A stretch of DNA of 22,370 nt from an uncultured Oscillospiraceae bacterium (GCA_944385595.1 CALWXY010000043.1:1-22370), one strand, 5' to 3'; positions 6,860 to 14,358 are shown, counted from the first letter of the stretch. Numbers and translations: made by a program. Notes: generated from the letters alone by a model not told the origin.

Positions 6860-7960
6860 ATGACAGATACGCTTAAAAGGGCCTGGGCGGAGATAGACCT
6901 CTCCGCTCTGGAGCACAATTACAGGGAGATACGCTCAAAGCTGCCGGAGGGCTGCCGCTTTCTCGGCATAGTCAAGGCCGACGCCTACAGCCACGGCGCT
7001 CTGGCCGTCTCGCGCGAGCTGGAGCGCCTCGGCGCGGATTACCTGGCGGTGGCCTGCCTCGACGAGGCCGTAGCCCTGCGCGACGGCGGCATAGATATGC
7101 CAATACTCATACTCGGCGTCACGCCGCCGGAGTACGCCGCCGATTTGGCCGACTACAACATCACGCAGACGGTGTGTTCGCTCGAGATGGCGAGGGAGCT
7201 TTCCGAAAAGCTCTGCGGACGCAGGCTCAAGGTGCACTGCAAGATAGACACCGGCATGGGCCGCCTAGGCTTCCGGCCGGACGAGCTGGATGACATGGAG
7301 CAGCTGCTGCGCCTGCCGAACCTCGACTTCGAGGGCGTGTTCACGCACTTCGCCGTGTCGGACGAGTTCGGCGACCCGTTCACCCGCACGCAGTTCGAGC
7401 GCTTCACGCAGACGGTGGAGGAGCTTGAGCGCCGCAGCGGCTTTGCTTTCAAAATAAAGCATTGCGCCAATACCGGAGCTGTGATAAACTATCGCCAGAC
7501 CTGTCTCGACATGGTTCGCCCCGGCCTCGCGCTGTACGGGCACTATCCCGCAGCCGAGCGCGGCGGGCTGGATCTGCGCCCGGTGATGAGCCTCAAGGCG
7601 CGCATATCCTCCGTCCAGGAGCATTTCCCCGGCGACACCATCAGCTACGGGCGCATCTTCACGGCGACGAAACCGATGAAAACCGCCGTCGTCGGCGTGG
7701 GCTACGCCGACGGACTGCACCGCGCCCTCTCCGGCAAAATGGATATGCTGGTGAACGGACACAGAGCGAGACAGATAGGCAGAATCTGCATGGACATGTG
7801 CATGCTCGACGTGACCGACATACCCTGCCGCCCCGGCGACGTGGCGACGGTGTTCGGCGCCGGAGTATCCGTGGACGAGCTTGCTGAGCTGGCCGGAACG
7901 ATCAGCTACGAGCTGCTCTGCGCCATCAGCCCGCGCGTGCCGCGCGTCTATGTCAGGTGA
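6860..7960 (+). CDS. alr: alanine racemase
   Basis: This is the PLP enzyme that interconverts L- and D-alanine for peptidoglycan (and possibly spore) use. It has 366 residues, of normal length. The PLP lysine is Lys39 in VKADAYSHGA. HCANTGA and the TIM-barrel strands follow, and the tyrosine of ISYG (Tyr263) is at the place of the second catalytic base. VGYADG and GRICMDMCMLDV belong to the C-terminal beta domain. The ATG at 6860 is preferred to one at 6839, which lies inside the previous gene; a CTGGAG site precedes it. It starts five bases after the GerS-like gene and should be co-transcribed. An ATG that overlaps the alr stop opens a 26-codon frame not recognised as MazE. Confidence 0.96.
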   Translation: MTDTLKRAWAEIDLSALEHNYREIRSKLPEGCRFLGIVKADAYSHGALAVSRELERLGADYLAVACLDEAVALRDGGIDMPILILGVTPPEYAADLADYNITQTVCSLEMARELSEKLCGRRLKVHCKIDTGMGRLGFRPDELDDMEQLLRLPNLDFEGVFTHFAVSDEFGDPFTRTQFERFTQTVEELERRSGFAFKIKHCANTGAVINYRQTCLDMVRPGLALYGHYPAAERGGLDLRPVMSLKARISSVQEHFPGDTISYGRIFTATKPMKTAVVGVGYADGLHRALSGKMDMLVNGHRARQIGRICMDMCMLDVTDIPCRPGDVATVFGAGVSVDELAELAGTISYELLCAISPRVPRVYVR

Positions 7961-8087
7961 TGTATAAAAATCGCTCCTGTGAGCCACAATACAGTCAGCC
8001 CCGGCAATCAAAGGCGAGGGAGAACACCCGCCCGAGATGACCTACATAGTATGTACGGGGCAACTACCAGCATGGAGAGTGGATCAC
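7961..8087 (+). other. alr-mazF spacer with a palindrome and a UACAU site; no mazE
   Basis: In many Firmicutes the antitoxin gene mazE (ndoAI) occupies this position. Here only 127 bases remain, with a 26-codon frame (7960-8040) that does not look like a ribbon-helix-helix antitoxin. A perfect inverted repeat, TACATA-G-TATGTA, lies at 8043-8055, about 30 bases before mazF, and its first half contains TACAT (8043-8047). No promoter was convincing. Confidence 0.5.
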
Positions 8088-8435
8088 ATGAGCGTGGTAA
8101 AACGCGGAGATATCTATTATGCCGATCTCAGCCCCGTTGTCGGCAGCGAGCAGGGCGGAATGCGCCCGGTGCTCATAGTCCAGAACGATACGGGCAACAA
8201 GCACAGCCCCACCGTCATAGCCGCTGCGATAACCTCGCAGATAGGCAAGGCGCGGCTTCCCACCCATATCGAACTTGAGGCTCAGAACTACGGGCTCACG
8301 CGCAACAGCGTCATACTCCTTGAGCAGATAAGGACGATAGACAAATCCCGCCTGCGCGAGCGCATGGGCAAGCTCGACGGGCCGACGATGAACAAGGTCG
8401 ACAACGCCATAGCCGTCAGCTTTGGCCTGCACTGA
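8088..8435 (+). CDS. mazF: MazF/NdoA-type mRNA endoribonuclease toxin
   Basis: This protein of 115 residues is a close match to the Bacillus subtilis EndoA/NdoA type: VKRGDIYYADLSPVVGSEQG at the start, GMRPVLIVQND, AAAITSQI, KLPTH-like RLPTHIEL, and SVILLEQIRTIDKSRL. Members of this type cut single-stranded RNA, in B. subtilis at U^ACAU. The ATG at 8088 is chosen because GGAGAG lies eight bases before it and the product then begins MSVVKRG as in homologues; an in-frame ATG at 8037 would add an unrelated leader. It follows alr in the usual clostridial order, but no antitoxin gene is present between them, so any antitoxin must be elsewhere or the enzyme may act alone. The family is certain; the cut site in this organism is inferred. 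Confidence 0.94.
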   Translation: MSVVKRGDIYYADLSPVVGSEQGGMRPVLIVQNDTGNKHSPTVIAAAITSQIGKARLPTHIELEAQNYGLTRNSVILLEQIRTIDKSRLRERMGKLDGPTMNKVDNAIAVSFGLH

Positions 8436-8449
8436 ACGAAACAGCATAC

Positions 8450-8472
8450 GCCCACGCGCACACCGCGTGGGC
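8450..8472 (+). repeat. perfect hairpin between mazF and the next gene
   Basis: GCCCACGCG (8450-8458) pairs with CGCGTGGGC (8464-8472) around the loop CACAC. There is no T-run after it, so it is more likely an mRNA-stabilising or processing hairpin than a terminator. Confidence 0.6.
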
Positions 8473-8490
8473 AGAACCACGGAGGTACAT

Positions 8491-8976
8491 ATGAGAAGAG
8501 ACAAGACGAAAATCGCATTTGCGCTGTCCATAGTGCTGGCGCTGGTGCTCGGCATAGGCATAGGCGGCTACGCCGCCTCCGGCTACGGCAGCGAGAGCGA
8601 CCCGCTCGTGACGCTCAGCTACCTGACGGACAAGCTCACCCCGCAGATCATGGAGAAGGTCGAGCAGCAGATAGACGAAAAGCTCGCCGCAGGCTCCGGC
8701 GCATCCACTGCCGAGAACTACCGGCTGGTGACGCTCACGAGCGGCCAGAAGCTGATTGGCGAGGTCGGCTGCGAGATTCTGCTCCGCATAGGCACGGCCA
8801 GCTGCGTCGCCGAGTACACGCCCGGACTTGTCGACCTCTCGTCGTCATCGACGATAAACAGCGGCGCCGCCCTCACGGCGAACCACCTCTACCTCGTCAC
8901 CATCGAGGATCACGGCATCACCGCCACGGCTCAGACCGTGAAGGTGCTGGTGCGCGGCTCTTATACGATAGCTTGA
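8491..8976 (+). CDS. membrane-anchored extracellular protein of unknown function
   Basis: This is a hypothetical protein of 161 residues. A short positive start (MRRDKTK) is followed by one hydrophobic segment (about 8-27, glycine-rich at its end), then SESDPLVTLSYLTDKLTPQI. The DPLVT-SY pattern after an N-terminal anchor is familiar from clostridial membrane-anchored proteins without known function. A short charged helix (MEKVEQQIDEKL) may coil. The rest is a beta-rich domain (about 75-161: YRLVTLTSGQKLIGEVG and so on), likely outside the cell. There is no lipobox or enzyme motif. GGAGG (8481-8485) is separated from the ATG by exactly TACAT, a MazF-type cut site. The gene ends 16 bases before a strong terminator and is probably co-transcribed with mazF. 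Confidence 0.8.
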   Translation: MRRDKTKIAFALSIVLALVLGIGIGGYAASGYGSESDPLVTLSYLTDKLTPQIMEKVEQQIDEKLAAGSGASTAENYRLVTLTSGQKLIGEVGCEILLRIGTASCVAEYTPGLVDLSSSSTINSGAALTANHLYLVTIEDHGITATAQTVKVLVRGSYTIA

Positions 8977-8992
8977 AACAAGGAAGAAACAG

Positions 8993-9033
8993 GCTCTCAT
9001 GTGCATATATTTGCACATGAGAGCTTTTCTTTT
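8993..9033 (+). terminator. strong intrinsic terminator
   Basis: A perfect 13-base stem (GCTCTCATGTGCA 8993-9005 with its complement 9012-9024) with loop TATATT is followed by TTTTCTTTT. It ends the transcript of the preceding gene. Its T-tract runs straight into the GGAGG of the next gene. Confidence 0.93.
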
Positions 9034-9045
9034 GGAGGCGATGAG

Positions 9046-9519
9046 ATGGAGACAGGCGAGTACCCGGTACTGCTCGGCGGCGAGCGGGCCGGCAGCATAA
9101 AGGTGCGGAGAGACGGCATACGCTATGTGTTCGAGGCGAGCTGCCCCGGACGGAGCGGGCTGGTGCGCCTCTCGATATACGGCGACGGGAGGGAGGGCTA
9201 CCTCGGCGTCATGCAGCCGGGCGAGGGCGGCCTTGTTTTGAGGCGCAGCCTCAGCCGCAGCGAGCTGCGCAATTTCCCGGAAAAGCCGACCCACGCGGGC
9301 GAGCGCGGCGAGAGGCCGCGGCAGGCCGCGCCGGAGCCGAAGCGCGAAGAGGCGGAGAAGGTGACCTGGTGGCGGCGCGACGCCCTCGGCCTGCTCCACG
9401 CCGAGGAGGACGGGCGCAGCCTCTGTGCAGTGCCGCGCAGCCTGCGCATGGCGAGGCTCGGCAGGGAGCTGGAGCCGCGGTGGATAGAGGGCGTGGAGTA
9501 CCGAATATTTGAGCAGTGA
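9046..9519 (+). CDS. uncharacterised soluble protein
   Basis: This is a protein of 157 residues in three visible parts. The N-terminal beta-rich domain (about 1-85) begins EYPVLLGGERAGSIKVRRDG and resembles short clostridial proteins of unknown function that open with a YPV-G-GSL-V pattern. A charged, Pro- and Arg-rich linker (about 86-110: PEKPTHAGERGERPRQ) follows. The C-terminal domain has WWRRDALGLL and ends EGVEYRIFEQ. There is no signal peptide, membrane segment or catalytic motif. The ATG at 9046 follows GGAGG (9034-9038) by seven bases. The gene is pressed against an upstream terminator and shows no clear promoter, so it may rely on read-through. It is followed 64 bases later by the nucleoside phosphorylase, which has its own promoter. 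Confidence 0.78.
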   Translation: METGEYPVLLGGERAGSIKVRRDGIRYVFEASCPGRSGLVRLSIYGDGREGYLGVMQPGEGGLVLRRSLSRSELRNFPEKPTHAGERGERPRQAAPEPKREEAEKVTWWRRDALGLLHAEEDGRSLCAVPRSLRMARLGRELEPRWIEGVEYRIFEQ

Positions 9520-9523
9520 GCTG

Positions 9524-9552
9524 TTAACTTTCCGGCAGAGACATGTTATAAT
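9524..9552 (+). promoter_or_regulatory. promoter of the nucleoside phosphorylase gene
   Basis: TTAACT (9524-9529), a 17-base spacer and TATAAT (9547-9552) with an upstream TG (extended -10) lie just after the previous stop. Transcription would start near 9559, before AAAGGAGG at 9566-9573. Confidence 0.82.
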
Positions 9553-9582
9553 CTAAGTACGAACGAAAGGAGGCGGCGCCTT

Positions 9583-10884
9583 ATGCTGATGCGCGAGCTG
9601 ATTGAGAAGAAATGCGCGGGCGGGGAGCTCAGCGAGAGCGAGATACAGTGGATAATCCGCGGCTATACCGCCGGGGATATCCCGGATTACCAGATGTCCG
9701 CCATGATGATGGCCATATTTTTCCGGGGCATGACGCGGGAGGAGACGCTCTACCTCACAATGTCCATGATGCACAGCGGCGACGTAGTCGACCTCTCCGC
9801 CGTGAACGGCGTCACCGCCGACAAGCACTCCACCGGCGGCGTCGGCGACAAGACCTCGCTGGCGCTGTGCCCCATGCTGGCCGCGGAGGGGATCAAGATG
9901 GCCAAGCTCTCCGGGCGCGGCCTCGGCCACACCGGCGGCACGCTGGACAAGCTCGAGAGCTTCAGAGGTCTGACCACCTCCATACCGATGGAAAAATTTT
10001 TCCGCGAGGTGAACGAGATAGGCTTCGCCATAGCGGGGCAGACCGCCGATATAGTCCCGGCTGATAAAAAGCTCTACGCCCTGCGCGACGTGACCGGCAC
10101 CGTCCCGAGCCGCCCGCTGATTGTGAGCAGCATAATGAGCAAGAAGCTCGCCTCCGGGGCGGACGTCATAGTGCTGGACGTCAAGACCGGCAGCGGAGCG
10201 TTTATGAAAACGGAGGAGGAGGCCTTCCGGCTCGCGCGCGACATGGTCGAGGTCGGCAGGGGAGCGGGACGCAAAATGGCCGCCATAGTCACGGACATGG
10301 AGCAGCCGCTGGGCCGTGCCGTCGGCAACGCGCTCGAGGTCAAGGAGGCCATAGCCACGCTGAAAGGGGAAGAGCGCGGCGAGCTGCTGGAGCTGTGCCT
10401 CGCCCTCGGCAGCAGCATAATGGCGCTCGCCGGGGCGGCATCCGACGAAAACGAGGCGCGCGAGCGCCTGCTGCGCGGCATAGAGAGCGGCGCGGCGCTC
10501 AGCAAGCTCGCAGATTACGTCGAGGCAAACGGCGGCGACCGGCGCGAGGTCTACGAGCCGGAGCGCCTGCCGCTCGCGCCGGTGCAGCTTGAGGTGAAGG
10601 CGGAGCGCGGCGGCTACGTCGCCGGAATAGAGGCGGAGCAGGTCGGCAGGATCTGCCTCCACCTCGGCGGAGGCAGGGCGGTGCTCGGCAGCGGGATAGA
10701 CCACTCCGTCGGCGTGGTGCTCGAGCGCAAGCGGGGCGACGCCGTGCAAAGCGGAGATACGCTCGCCGTCATACACGCCCGCAGCGAGGCCGAGGCGCGC
10801 GAGGCGGAGACCATGCTCCGCAGCGCATACTCGATTCAAGACAGCGCCCCATCACCGCGCGCCCTCATCAGAGGCAGAGTGTGA
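9583..10884 (+). CDS. pdp: pyrimidine-nucleoside phosphorylase
   Basis: This enzyme splits uridine, deoxyuridine or thymidine with phosphate to the base and (deoxy)ribose-1-phosphate in nucleoside salvage. It has 433 residues, matching the family. The small alpha domain (about 1-65) has the phosphorylase start RELIEKK. The phosphate site KHSTGGVGDKTS is at 81-92. The family signature SGRGLGHTGGTLDKLES is at 110-126, and IVSSIMSKKLASGADVIVLD plus VKTGSGAF follow. The C-terminal lipoyl-like fold ends the protein. The ATG at 9583 has AAAGGAGG nine bases before it. Whether it is Pdp (broad) or thymidine-specific DeoA cannot be fixed from motifs alone; the length and Firmicutes context favour Pdp. 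It looks monocistronic. Confidence 0.93.
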   Translation: MLMRELIEKKCAGGELSESEIQWIIRGYTAGDIPDYQMSAMMMAIFFRGMTREETLYLTMSMMHSGDVVDLSAVNGVTADKHSTGGVGDKTSLALCPMLAAEGIKMAKLSGRGLGHTGGTLDKLESFRGLTTSIPMEKFFREVNEIGFAIAGQTADIVPADKKLYALRDVTGTVPSRPLIVSSIMSKKLASGADVIVLDVKTGSGAFMKTEEEAFRLARDMVEVGRGAGRKMAAIVTDMEQPLGRAVGNALEVKEAIATLKGEERGELLELCLALGSSIMALAGAASDENEARERLLRGIESGAALSKLADYVEANGGDRREVYEPERLPLAPVQLEVKAERGGYVAGIEAEQVGRICLHLGGGRAVLGSGIDHSVGVVLERKRGDAVQSGDTLAVIHARSEAEAREAETMLRSAYSIQDSAPSPRALIRGRV

Positions 10885-10933
10885 TATCACTCCAACTTAT
10901 ACCGTATATGGCAGAGGTATGAGATATAAGTTG
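10881..10933. repeat. palindromes between pdp and the P-loop gene
   Basis: GTGATATCAC (10881-10890) is a perfect palindrome over the pdp stop codon. CAACTTATA (10893-10901) is repeated inverted as TATAAGTTG (10925-10933), whose end lies in the -35 box of the next promoter. There is no T-run, so this is not a clear terminator; it may be an operator. Confidence 0.45.
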
Positions 10934-10959
10934 ACTTGAAGGTGCCGCAGTGATAAAAT
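10931..10959 (+). promoter_or_regulatory. promoter of the ATPase / 2-oxoacid oxidoreductase operon
   Basis: TTGACT (10931-10936), a 17-base spacer and TAAAAT (10954-10959) preceded by TGA (extended -10) give a good sigma-A-type promoter. Transcription would begin near 10966. Confidence 0.8.
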
Positions 10960-11000
10960 AATACAAATTGCGGTATGACCGGAAGGGGAATCGACAGCTC

Positions 11001-11705
11001 TTGAAGAAAATCTACGTCCTGATAGGAAATTTCGGCAGCGGCAAAACCGAGCTCGCGCTGAATATAGCGTTCGAGGCGGCCAGCCGCGGCAAAACCGAGC
11101 TGATTGACCTCGATATGGTGAACACCTATTTCCGGCTCACCGAGCGCAAAAAGCAAATCGAGGCGGCGGAAATCCGGCTTATCTCGCCGAATTACGCCTG
11201 CACCAACGTCGAGACCCTGTCCGTCCCGGCTGAGGTCGCCTCCGCCTTCGCCGAGGATTGGGACACCGTCGTGTTCGACGTCGGCGGCGACCCCGCGGGC
11301 GCAACCGCGCTCGGCAGATACCACAACGACTTCGCCGCGCTCGAGCCGGAACAGCTCGAGGTGCTCTGCGTCGTGAACGTCCGCCGCCCCATGGCGGGCA
11401 CGCCGGAGAAGATAATCTCCCTCTGCGAGACGATGGAGCGCAGCGCGAGACTCAAGGTCAGCGGCTTCGTCAACAACACGAACCTCTCATACGCCACCAC
11501 CGAGGCCGAGCTGCGCGACGGTTACGAGACGCTCCGCGAGGTCTCGCAGCGCACGGGCATACCGGTGCTCTACACCAGCGGCAAAAAGGACGTCCTCGAG
11601 AAGTTCGCCGCCGAGGGGCACGACAGCGCCTACGTCGGCAGACTGCTGCCCATAGACATCTACATGCACCGCGATTGGGACAGCTTCACAAAGCTCGGCA
11701 AATAA
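11001..11705 (+). CDS. P-loop ATPase leading the 2-oxoacid oxidoreductase operon
   Basis: This is a cytosolic nucleotide-binding protein of 234 residues. Walker A is GNFGSGKT (9-16). LIDLDMVNTYFRLTE (34-48) and the Walker-B-like VVFDVGGDPAG (90-100) resemble the MinD/ParA/CobQ (SIMIBI-like) class. NNTNLS and PVLYTSGKKDVLEK follow. It is not recognised as any named enzyme. It is the first gene before the four oxidoreductase subunits (50 bases apart), so it may help assemble or regulate that complex, for example in iron-sulfur or cofactor loading; this is inference. The start is taken as TTG at 11001, giving MKKIYVLIGNFGSGK with GGAAGGGG 12 bases upstream. A TTG at 10968 lacks a ribosome site and sits at the predicted transcription start. 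Confidence 0.8.
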   Translation: MKKIYVLIGNFGSGKTELALNIAFEAASRGKTELIDLDMVNTYFRLTERKKQIEAAEIRLISPNYACTNVETLSVPAEVASAFAEDWDTVVFDVGGDPAGATALGRYHNDFAALEPEQLEVLCVVNVRRPMAGTPEKIISLCETMERSARLKVSGFVNNTNLSYATTEAELRDGYETLREVSQRTGIPVLYTSGKKDVLEKFAAEGHDSAYVGRLLPIDIYMHRDWDSFTKLGK

Positions 11706-11755
11706 CAGCTTATCTTGGGGCAACCCATTAAAGATAAAAGAAAAGAGGTAGGAAT

Positions 11756-11965
11756 ATGGTCAAAATCACAATCAATGAGGAGCTGTGCAAGGGCTGCGGC
11801 CTCTGCGCCCGTGCCTGCCCCAAAGACCTGATTGAGCTCTGTAAGACAAAGCTCAACGCAAAGGGATACCATCCCGCCGTGGTCACAGACGTCGAAAAGT
11901 GCATAGCCTGCGCTTCCTGCGCCCGCACTTGCCCCGACGTTGTGATACACATCGAAAAAGATTGA
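11756..11965 (+). CDS. korD: 2-oxoacid:ferredoxin oxidoreductase, delta (ferredoxin) subunit
   Basis: This is a small 2x[4Fe-4S] ferredoxin of 69 residues. Cys11, 14, 17 and 21 (CKGCGLCARACP) and Cys49, 52, 55 and 59 (CIACASCARTCP) form the two clusters. It carries electrons from the thiamine-diphosphate site to soluble ferredoxin in the KorDABC/VorDBAC complex. It lies 13 bases before the alpha subunit. Upstream, an imperfect hairpin (TTATCTT 11710-11716 with AAGATAA 11731-11737) separates it from the ATPase gene. The symbol could equally be vorD, since substrate class cannot be fixed from this subunit. Confidence 0.93.
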   Translation: MVKITINEELCKGCGLCARACPKDLIELCKTKLNAKGYHPAVVTDVEKCIACASCARTCPDVVIHIEKD

Positions 11966-11978
11966 GGAGGCAAGAGTA

Positions 11979-13052
11979 ATGGCACAGATACTTATGAAGG
12001 GTAACGAGGCCATTGCGGAGGCCGCCATCAGAGCCGGCTGCCGCTTTTTCTTCGGATATCCCATAACCCCGCAGACTGAGGTCCCCGAATATATGTCCGC
12101 GCGTATGCCCGAAATCGGCGGCTGCTACCTGCAGGCCGAGAGCGAGGTCGCGGCAATCAATATGGTCTACGGCGCCGCCGGCAGCGGCGTGCGCGTCATG
12201 ACCAGCTCCTCCAGCCCCGGAGTCAGCCTCAAGCAGGAGGGCATCAGCTACATAGCCGCCTCCGAGCTGCCCTGCGTCGTGATTAACGTCATGCGCGGCG
12301 GCCCCGGCCTCGGCAGCATTCAGGCCAGCCAGGGCGACTATTTCCAGGCCACCAAGGGCGGCGGCCACGGCGACTATCACCTCATAGTTCTCGCGCCCTC
12401 CTCCGTCCAGGAGGCCATCGACCTCATGGGCACCGCCTTCGACCTCGCTGATAAATACCGCAACCCCGCCATGATTCTCGCCGACGGTATCATCGGCCAG
12501 ATGATGGAGCCCGTCGAGCTGCCGGAGATGAAGGAGTATAAGGTCGACCCCGAGAAGAAGCCCTGGGCCGCCACCGGCTGGAAGCCCGGCGACAAGAAGC
12601 AGCGCGCCGTCATCAACTCCCTCTATATCACCACCGAGGAGCTGACCGAGCTGAACGAGCGCCTCCAGGCCCGCTACGCCGAGATCGAGAAGAACGAGGC
12701 ACGCTGGGAGACCTACAACATGGACGGCGCCGAGTTCGTCATCGCCGCCTACGGCACCGTGTCCCGCATCTGCAAGGCCGCCATCGACGAGCTGAAGCAG
12801 GAGGGTATCAACGTCGGCCTCGTCCGCCCCATAACCCTCTGGCCCTTCCCGAAGCAGGCGGTTCGCGACGCCGTCATGGCCGACGGCGTGAAGGCCTGCC
12901 TCACCGTTGAGCTGAACGCCGGCCAGATGGTCGAGGACGTCCGCCTCGCCGTCAACGGCGCGAAGCCCGTCGAGTTCTTCGGCCACGCCGGCAGCCTTAT
13001 GCCCACGGCTGAGGAAGTCAAAGAGCAGATCAAGCGCATGAGGGAGGAATAA
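11979..13052 (+). CDS. korA: 2-oxoacid:ferredoxin oxidoreductase, alpha subunit (Vor/Kor type)
   Basis: This is the subunit with the pyrimidine-binding half of the thiamine-diphosphate site, 357 residues. GYPITPQTEVPEYMS (26-40), AESEVAAINMVYGAAGSGVR, TSSSSPGVSLKQEGISY and GGPGLGSIQASQGDYFQATKG are family hallmarks. The C-terminal domain (EFVIAAYGTVSRICKAAIDEL and VRPITLWPFP) is the transketolase-like domain. The separate four-subunit arrangement and the sequence are closest to the branched-chain (3-methyl-2-oxobutanoate, VorB) or 2-oxoglutarate type, not the single-chain pyruvate enzyme. The reaction would be 2-oxoacid + CoA + oxidised ferredoxin to acyl-CoA + CO2 + reduced ferredoxin. The ATG follows GAGGAGG. 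The substrate remains open. Confidence 0.93.
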   Translation: MAQILMKGNEAIAEAAIRAGCRFFFGYPITPQTEVPEYMSARMPEIGGCYLQAESEVAAINMVYGAAGSGVRVMTSSSSPGVSLKQEGISYIAASELPCVVINVMRGGPGLGSIQASQGDYFQATKGGGHGDYHLIVLAPSSVQEAIDLMGTAFDLADKYRNPAMILADGIIGQMMEPVELPEMKEYKVDPEKKPWAATGWKPGDKKQRAVINSLYITTEELTELNERLQARYAEIEKNEARWETYNMDGAEFVIAAYGTVSRICKAAIDELKQEGINVGLVRPITLWPFPKQAVRDAVMADGVKACLTVELNAGQMVEDVRLAVNGAKPVEFFGHAGSLMPTAEEVKEQIKRMREE

Positions 13053-13056
13053 GACA

Positions 13057-13806
13057 ATGGCAGTCGTATTTGAAAAAACAAAAATGCTCACCGACGCGGT
13101 GTTCCACTACTGCCCCGGCTGCACCCACGGCGTCATCCACCGCCTCGTGGCCGAGGTCATAGAGGAGATGGGCCTCCAGGAGAAGGCCGTCGGCGTCGCG
13201 CCCGTCGGCTGCGCCGTCTTCGCCTACAACTACTTTAACTGCGACATGTTCGAGGCCGCGCACGGACGCGCCCCCGCTGTCGCCACCGGCATCAAGCGCT
13301 CGAGACCGGACGCCTGCGTCTTCACCTACCAGGGCGACGGCGACCTCGCCTCCATCGGCGCCGCCGAGATAGTCCACGCCGCCCACCGCGGCGAGAAGAT
13401 CACCACCATCTTCGTCAACAACGCCATCTACGGCATGACCGGCGGCCAGATGGCCCCGACCACCCTGGTCGGCCAGAAGACCACCACCTCACCCTACGGC
13501 CGCGACGAGGCCTGGTGCGGCAAGCCCATCCGCGTGTCCGAGATGCTCGCCACCATCGAGGGCGCGGCGTACATAGAGCGCGTCGCGCTCAACACCAACG
13601 CCAACATCATCAAGGCGAAGAAGGCCATCAGAAAGGCCTTCGAGTGCCAGATGTCCGGCAAGGGCTTCGCCATGGTCGAGGTCCTCTCCACCTGCCCGAC
13701 CAACTGGGGCCTCTCCCCGGTCGAGGCCATGAAGTGGCTCGAGGAGAACATGATTCCCTATTACCCCCTCGGCGTTTTCAAAGACAAGACTAAGGAGGGC
13801 GAATAA
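13057..13806 (+). CDS. korB: 2-oxoacid:ferredoxin oxidoreductase, beta subunit (thiamine diphosphate)
   Basis: This is the subunit that binds the diphosphate of thiamine diphosphate, 249 residues. CPGCTHG (19-25), PVGCAVF (49-55), and the TPP motif GDGD (93-96) followed by NNAIYGMTGGQMAPTT (121-136) are as expected in Kor/Vor beta chains. There is no cluster domain of its own beyond the N-terminal cysteines. GGAGG inside the end of korA serves as ribosome site; the gene starts four bases after the korA stop. The C-terminus (YYPLGVFKDKTKEGE) overlaps the ribosome site of the gamma gene. Confidence 0.95.
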   Translation: MAVVFEKTKMLTDAVFHYCPGCTHGVIHRLVAEVIEEMGLQEKAVGVAPVGCAVFAYNYFNCDMFEAAHGRAPAVATGIKRSRPDACVFTYQGDGDLASIGAAEIVHAAHRGEKITTIFVNNAIYGMTGGQMAPTTLVGQKTTTSPYGRDEAWCGKPIRVSEMLATIEGAAYIERVALNTNANIIKAKKAIRKAFECQMSGKGFAMVEVLSTCPTNWGLSPVEAMKWLEENMIPYYPLGVFKDKTKEGE

Positions 13807-13807
13807 G

Positions 13808-14350
13808 ATGCTTGAACAGAATCTGTTTGCCGGATTCGGCGGCCAGGGCATGCTGCTCATAGGCCAGTTCCTCGCCCAGGCGGGCATGATGGAGGGCAAA
13901 TACGTCTCCTGGCTCCCGTCCTACGGCCCCGAGATGCGCGGCGGCACAGCGAACTGCTCCGTCTGCGTGTCCGACAGCCCGATTGCCTCCCCGGTCATCA
14001 CCAAGGCCAGCTGCGTCATAGCCATGAACCGCCCCTCGCTGGACAAGTTCGAGTCCTTCGTCCGTCCCGGCGACACCCTCATCGTGAACAGCAGCCTTGT
14101 CGACGTGAAGGCCAAGCGCGACGATATAAACGTCTACTACGTCCCGGCCAACGAGATTGCCGAGAAGATAGGCAATATGAAGGTCGCGAACGTCATCATC
14201 CTCGGCGCCTTCCTTGAGCTGACCAAGTGCGTCTCGGTCGACACCGTGCTCGAGGCCATAGCGCTCAAGCTCGGCAAGAAAAAGGCCAACCTTGTTGACA
14301 TCAATAAGCAGGCTCTCGTCGCCGGCGCTGAGGCTGTAACCGCAAAATAA
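13808..14350 (+). CDS. korC: 2-oxoacid:ferredoxin oxidoreductase, gamma subunit
   Basis: This is the gamma chain of the same complex, 180 residues. The start LFAGFGGQGMLLIGQFLAQA is the family signature, followed by SYGPEMRGGTANCSV and SPVITKASCVIAMN. It helps bind CoA and completes the four-subunit enzyme. The ATG lies one base after the korB stop with AAGGAGGG in the end of korB, so translation is coupled. A terminator follows within ten bases, ending the operon. Confidence 0.95.
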   Translation: MLEQNLFAGFGGQGMLLIGQFLAQAGMMEGKYVSWLPSYGPEMRGGTANCSVCVSDSPIASPVITKASCVIAMNRPSLDKFESFVRPGDTLIVNSSLVDVKAKRDDINVYYVPANEIAEKIGNMKVANVIILGAFLELTKCVSVDTVLEAIALKLGKKKANLVDINKQALVAGAEAVTAK

Positions 14351-14358
14351 AACCATCG

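Noticed and set aside
7960..8040. 26-codon frame overlapping the alr stop as a possible antitoxin
   Set aside because: It is too short, is rich in Arg, Gln and Pro, shows no ribbon-helix-helix pattern, and has no good ribosome site.
7961..8087. Possible riboswitch before mazF
   Set aside because: The spacer has GC-rich blocks and a palindrome, but I could not match it to guanidine, glycine, fluoride, c-di-GMP or other known aptamer consensus patterns.
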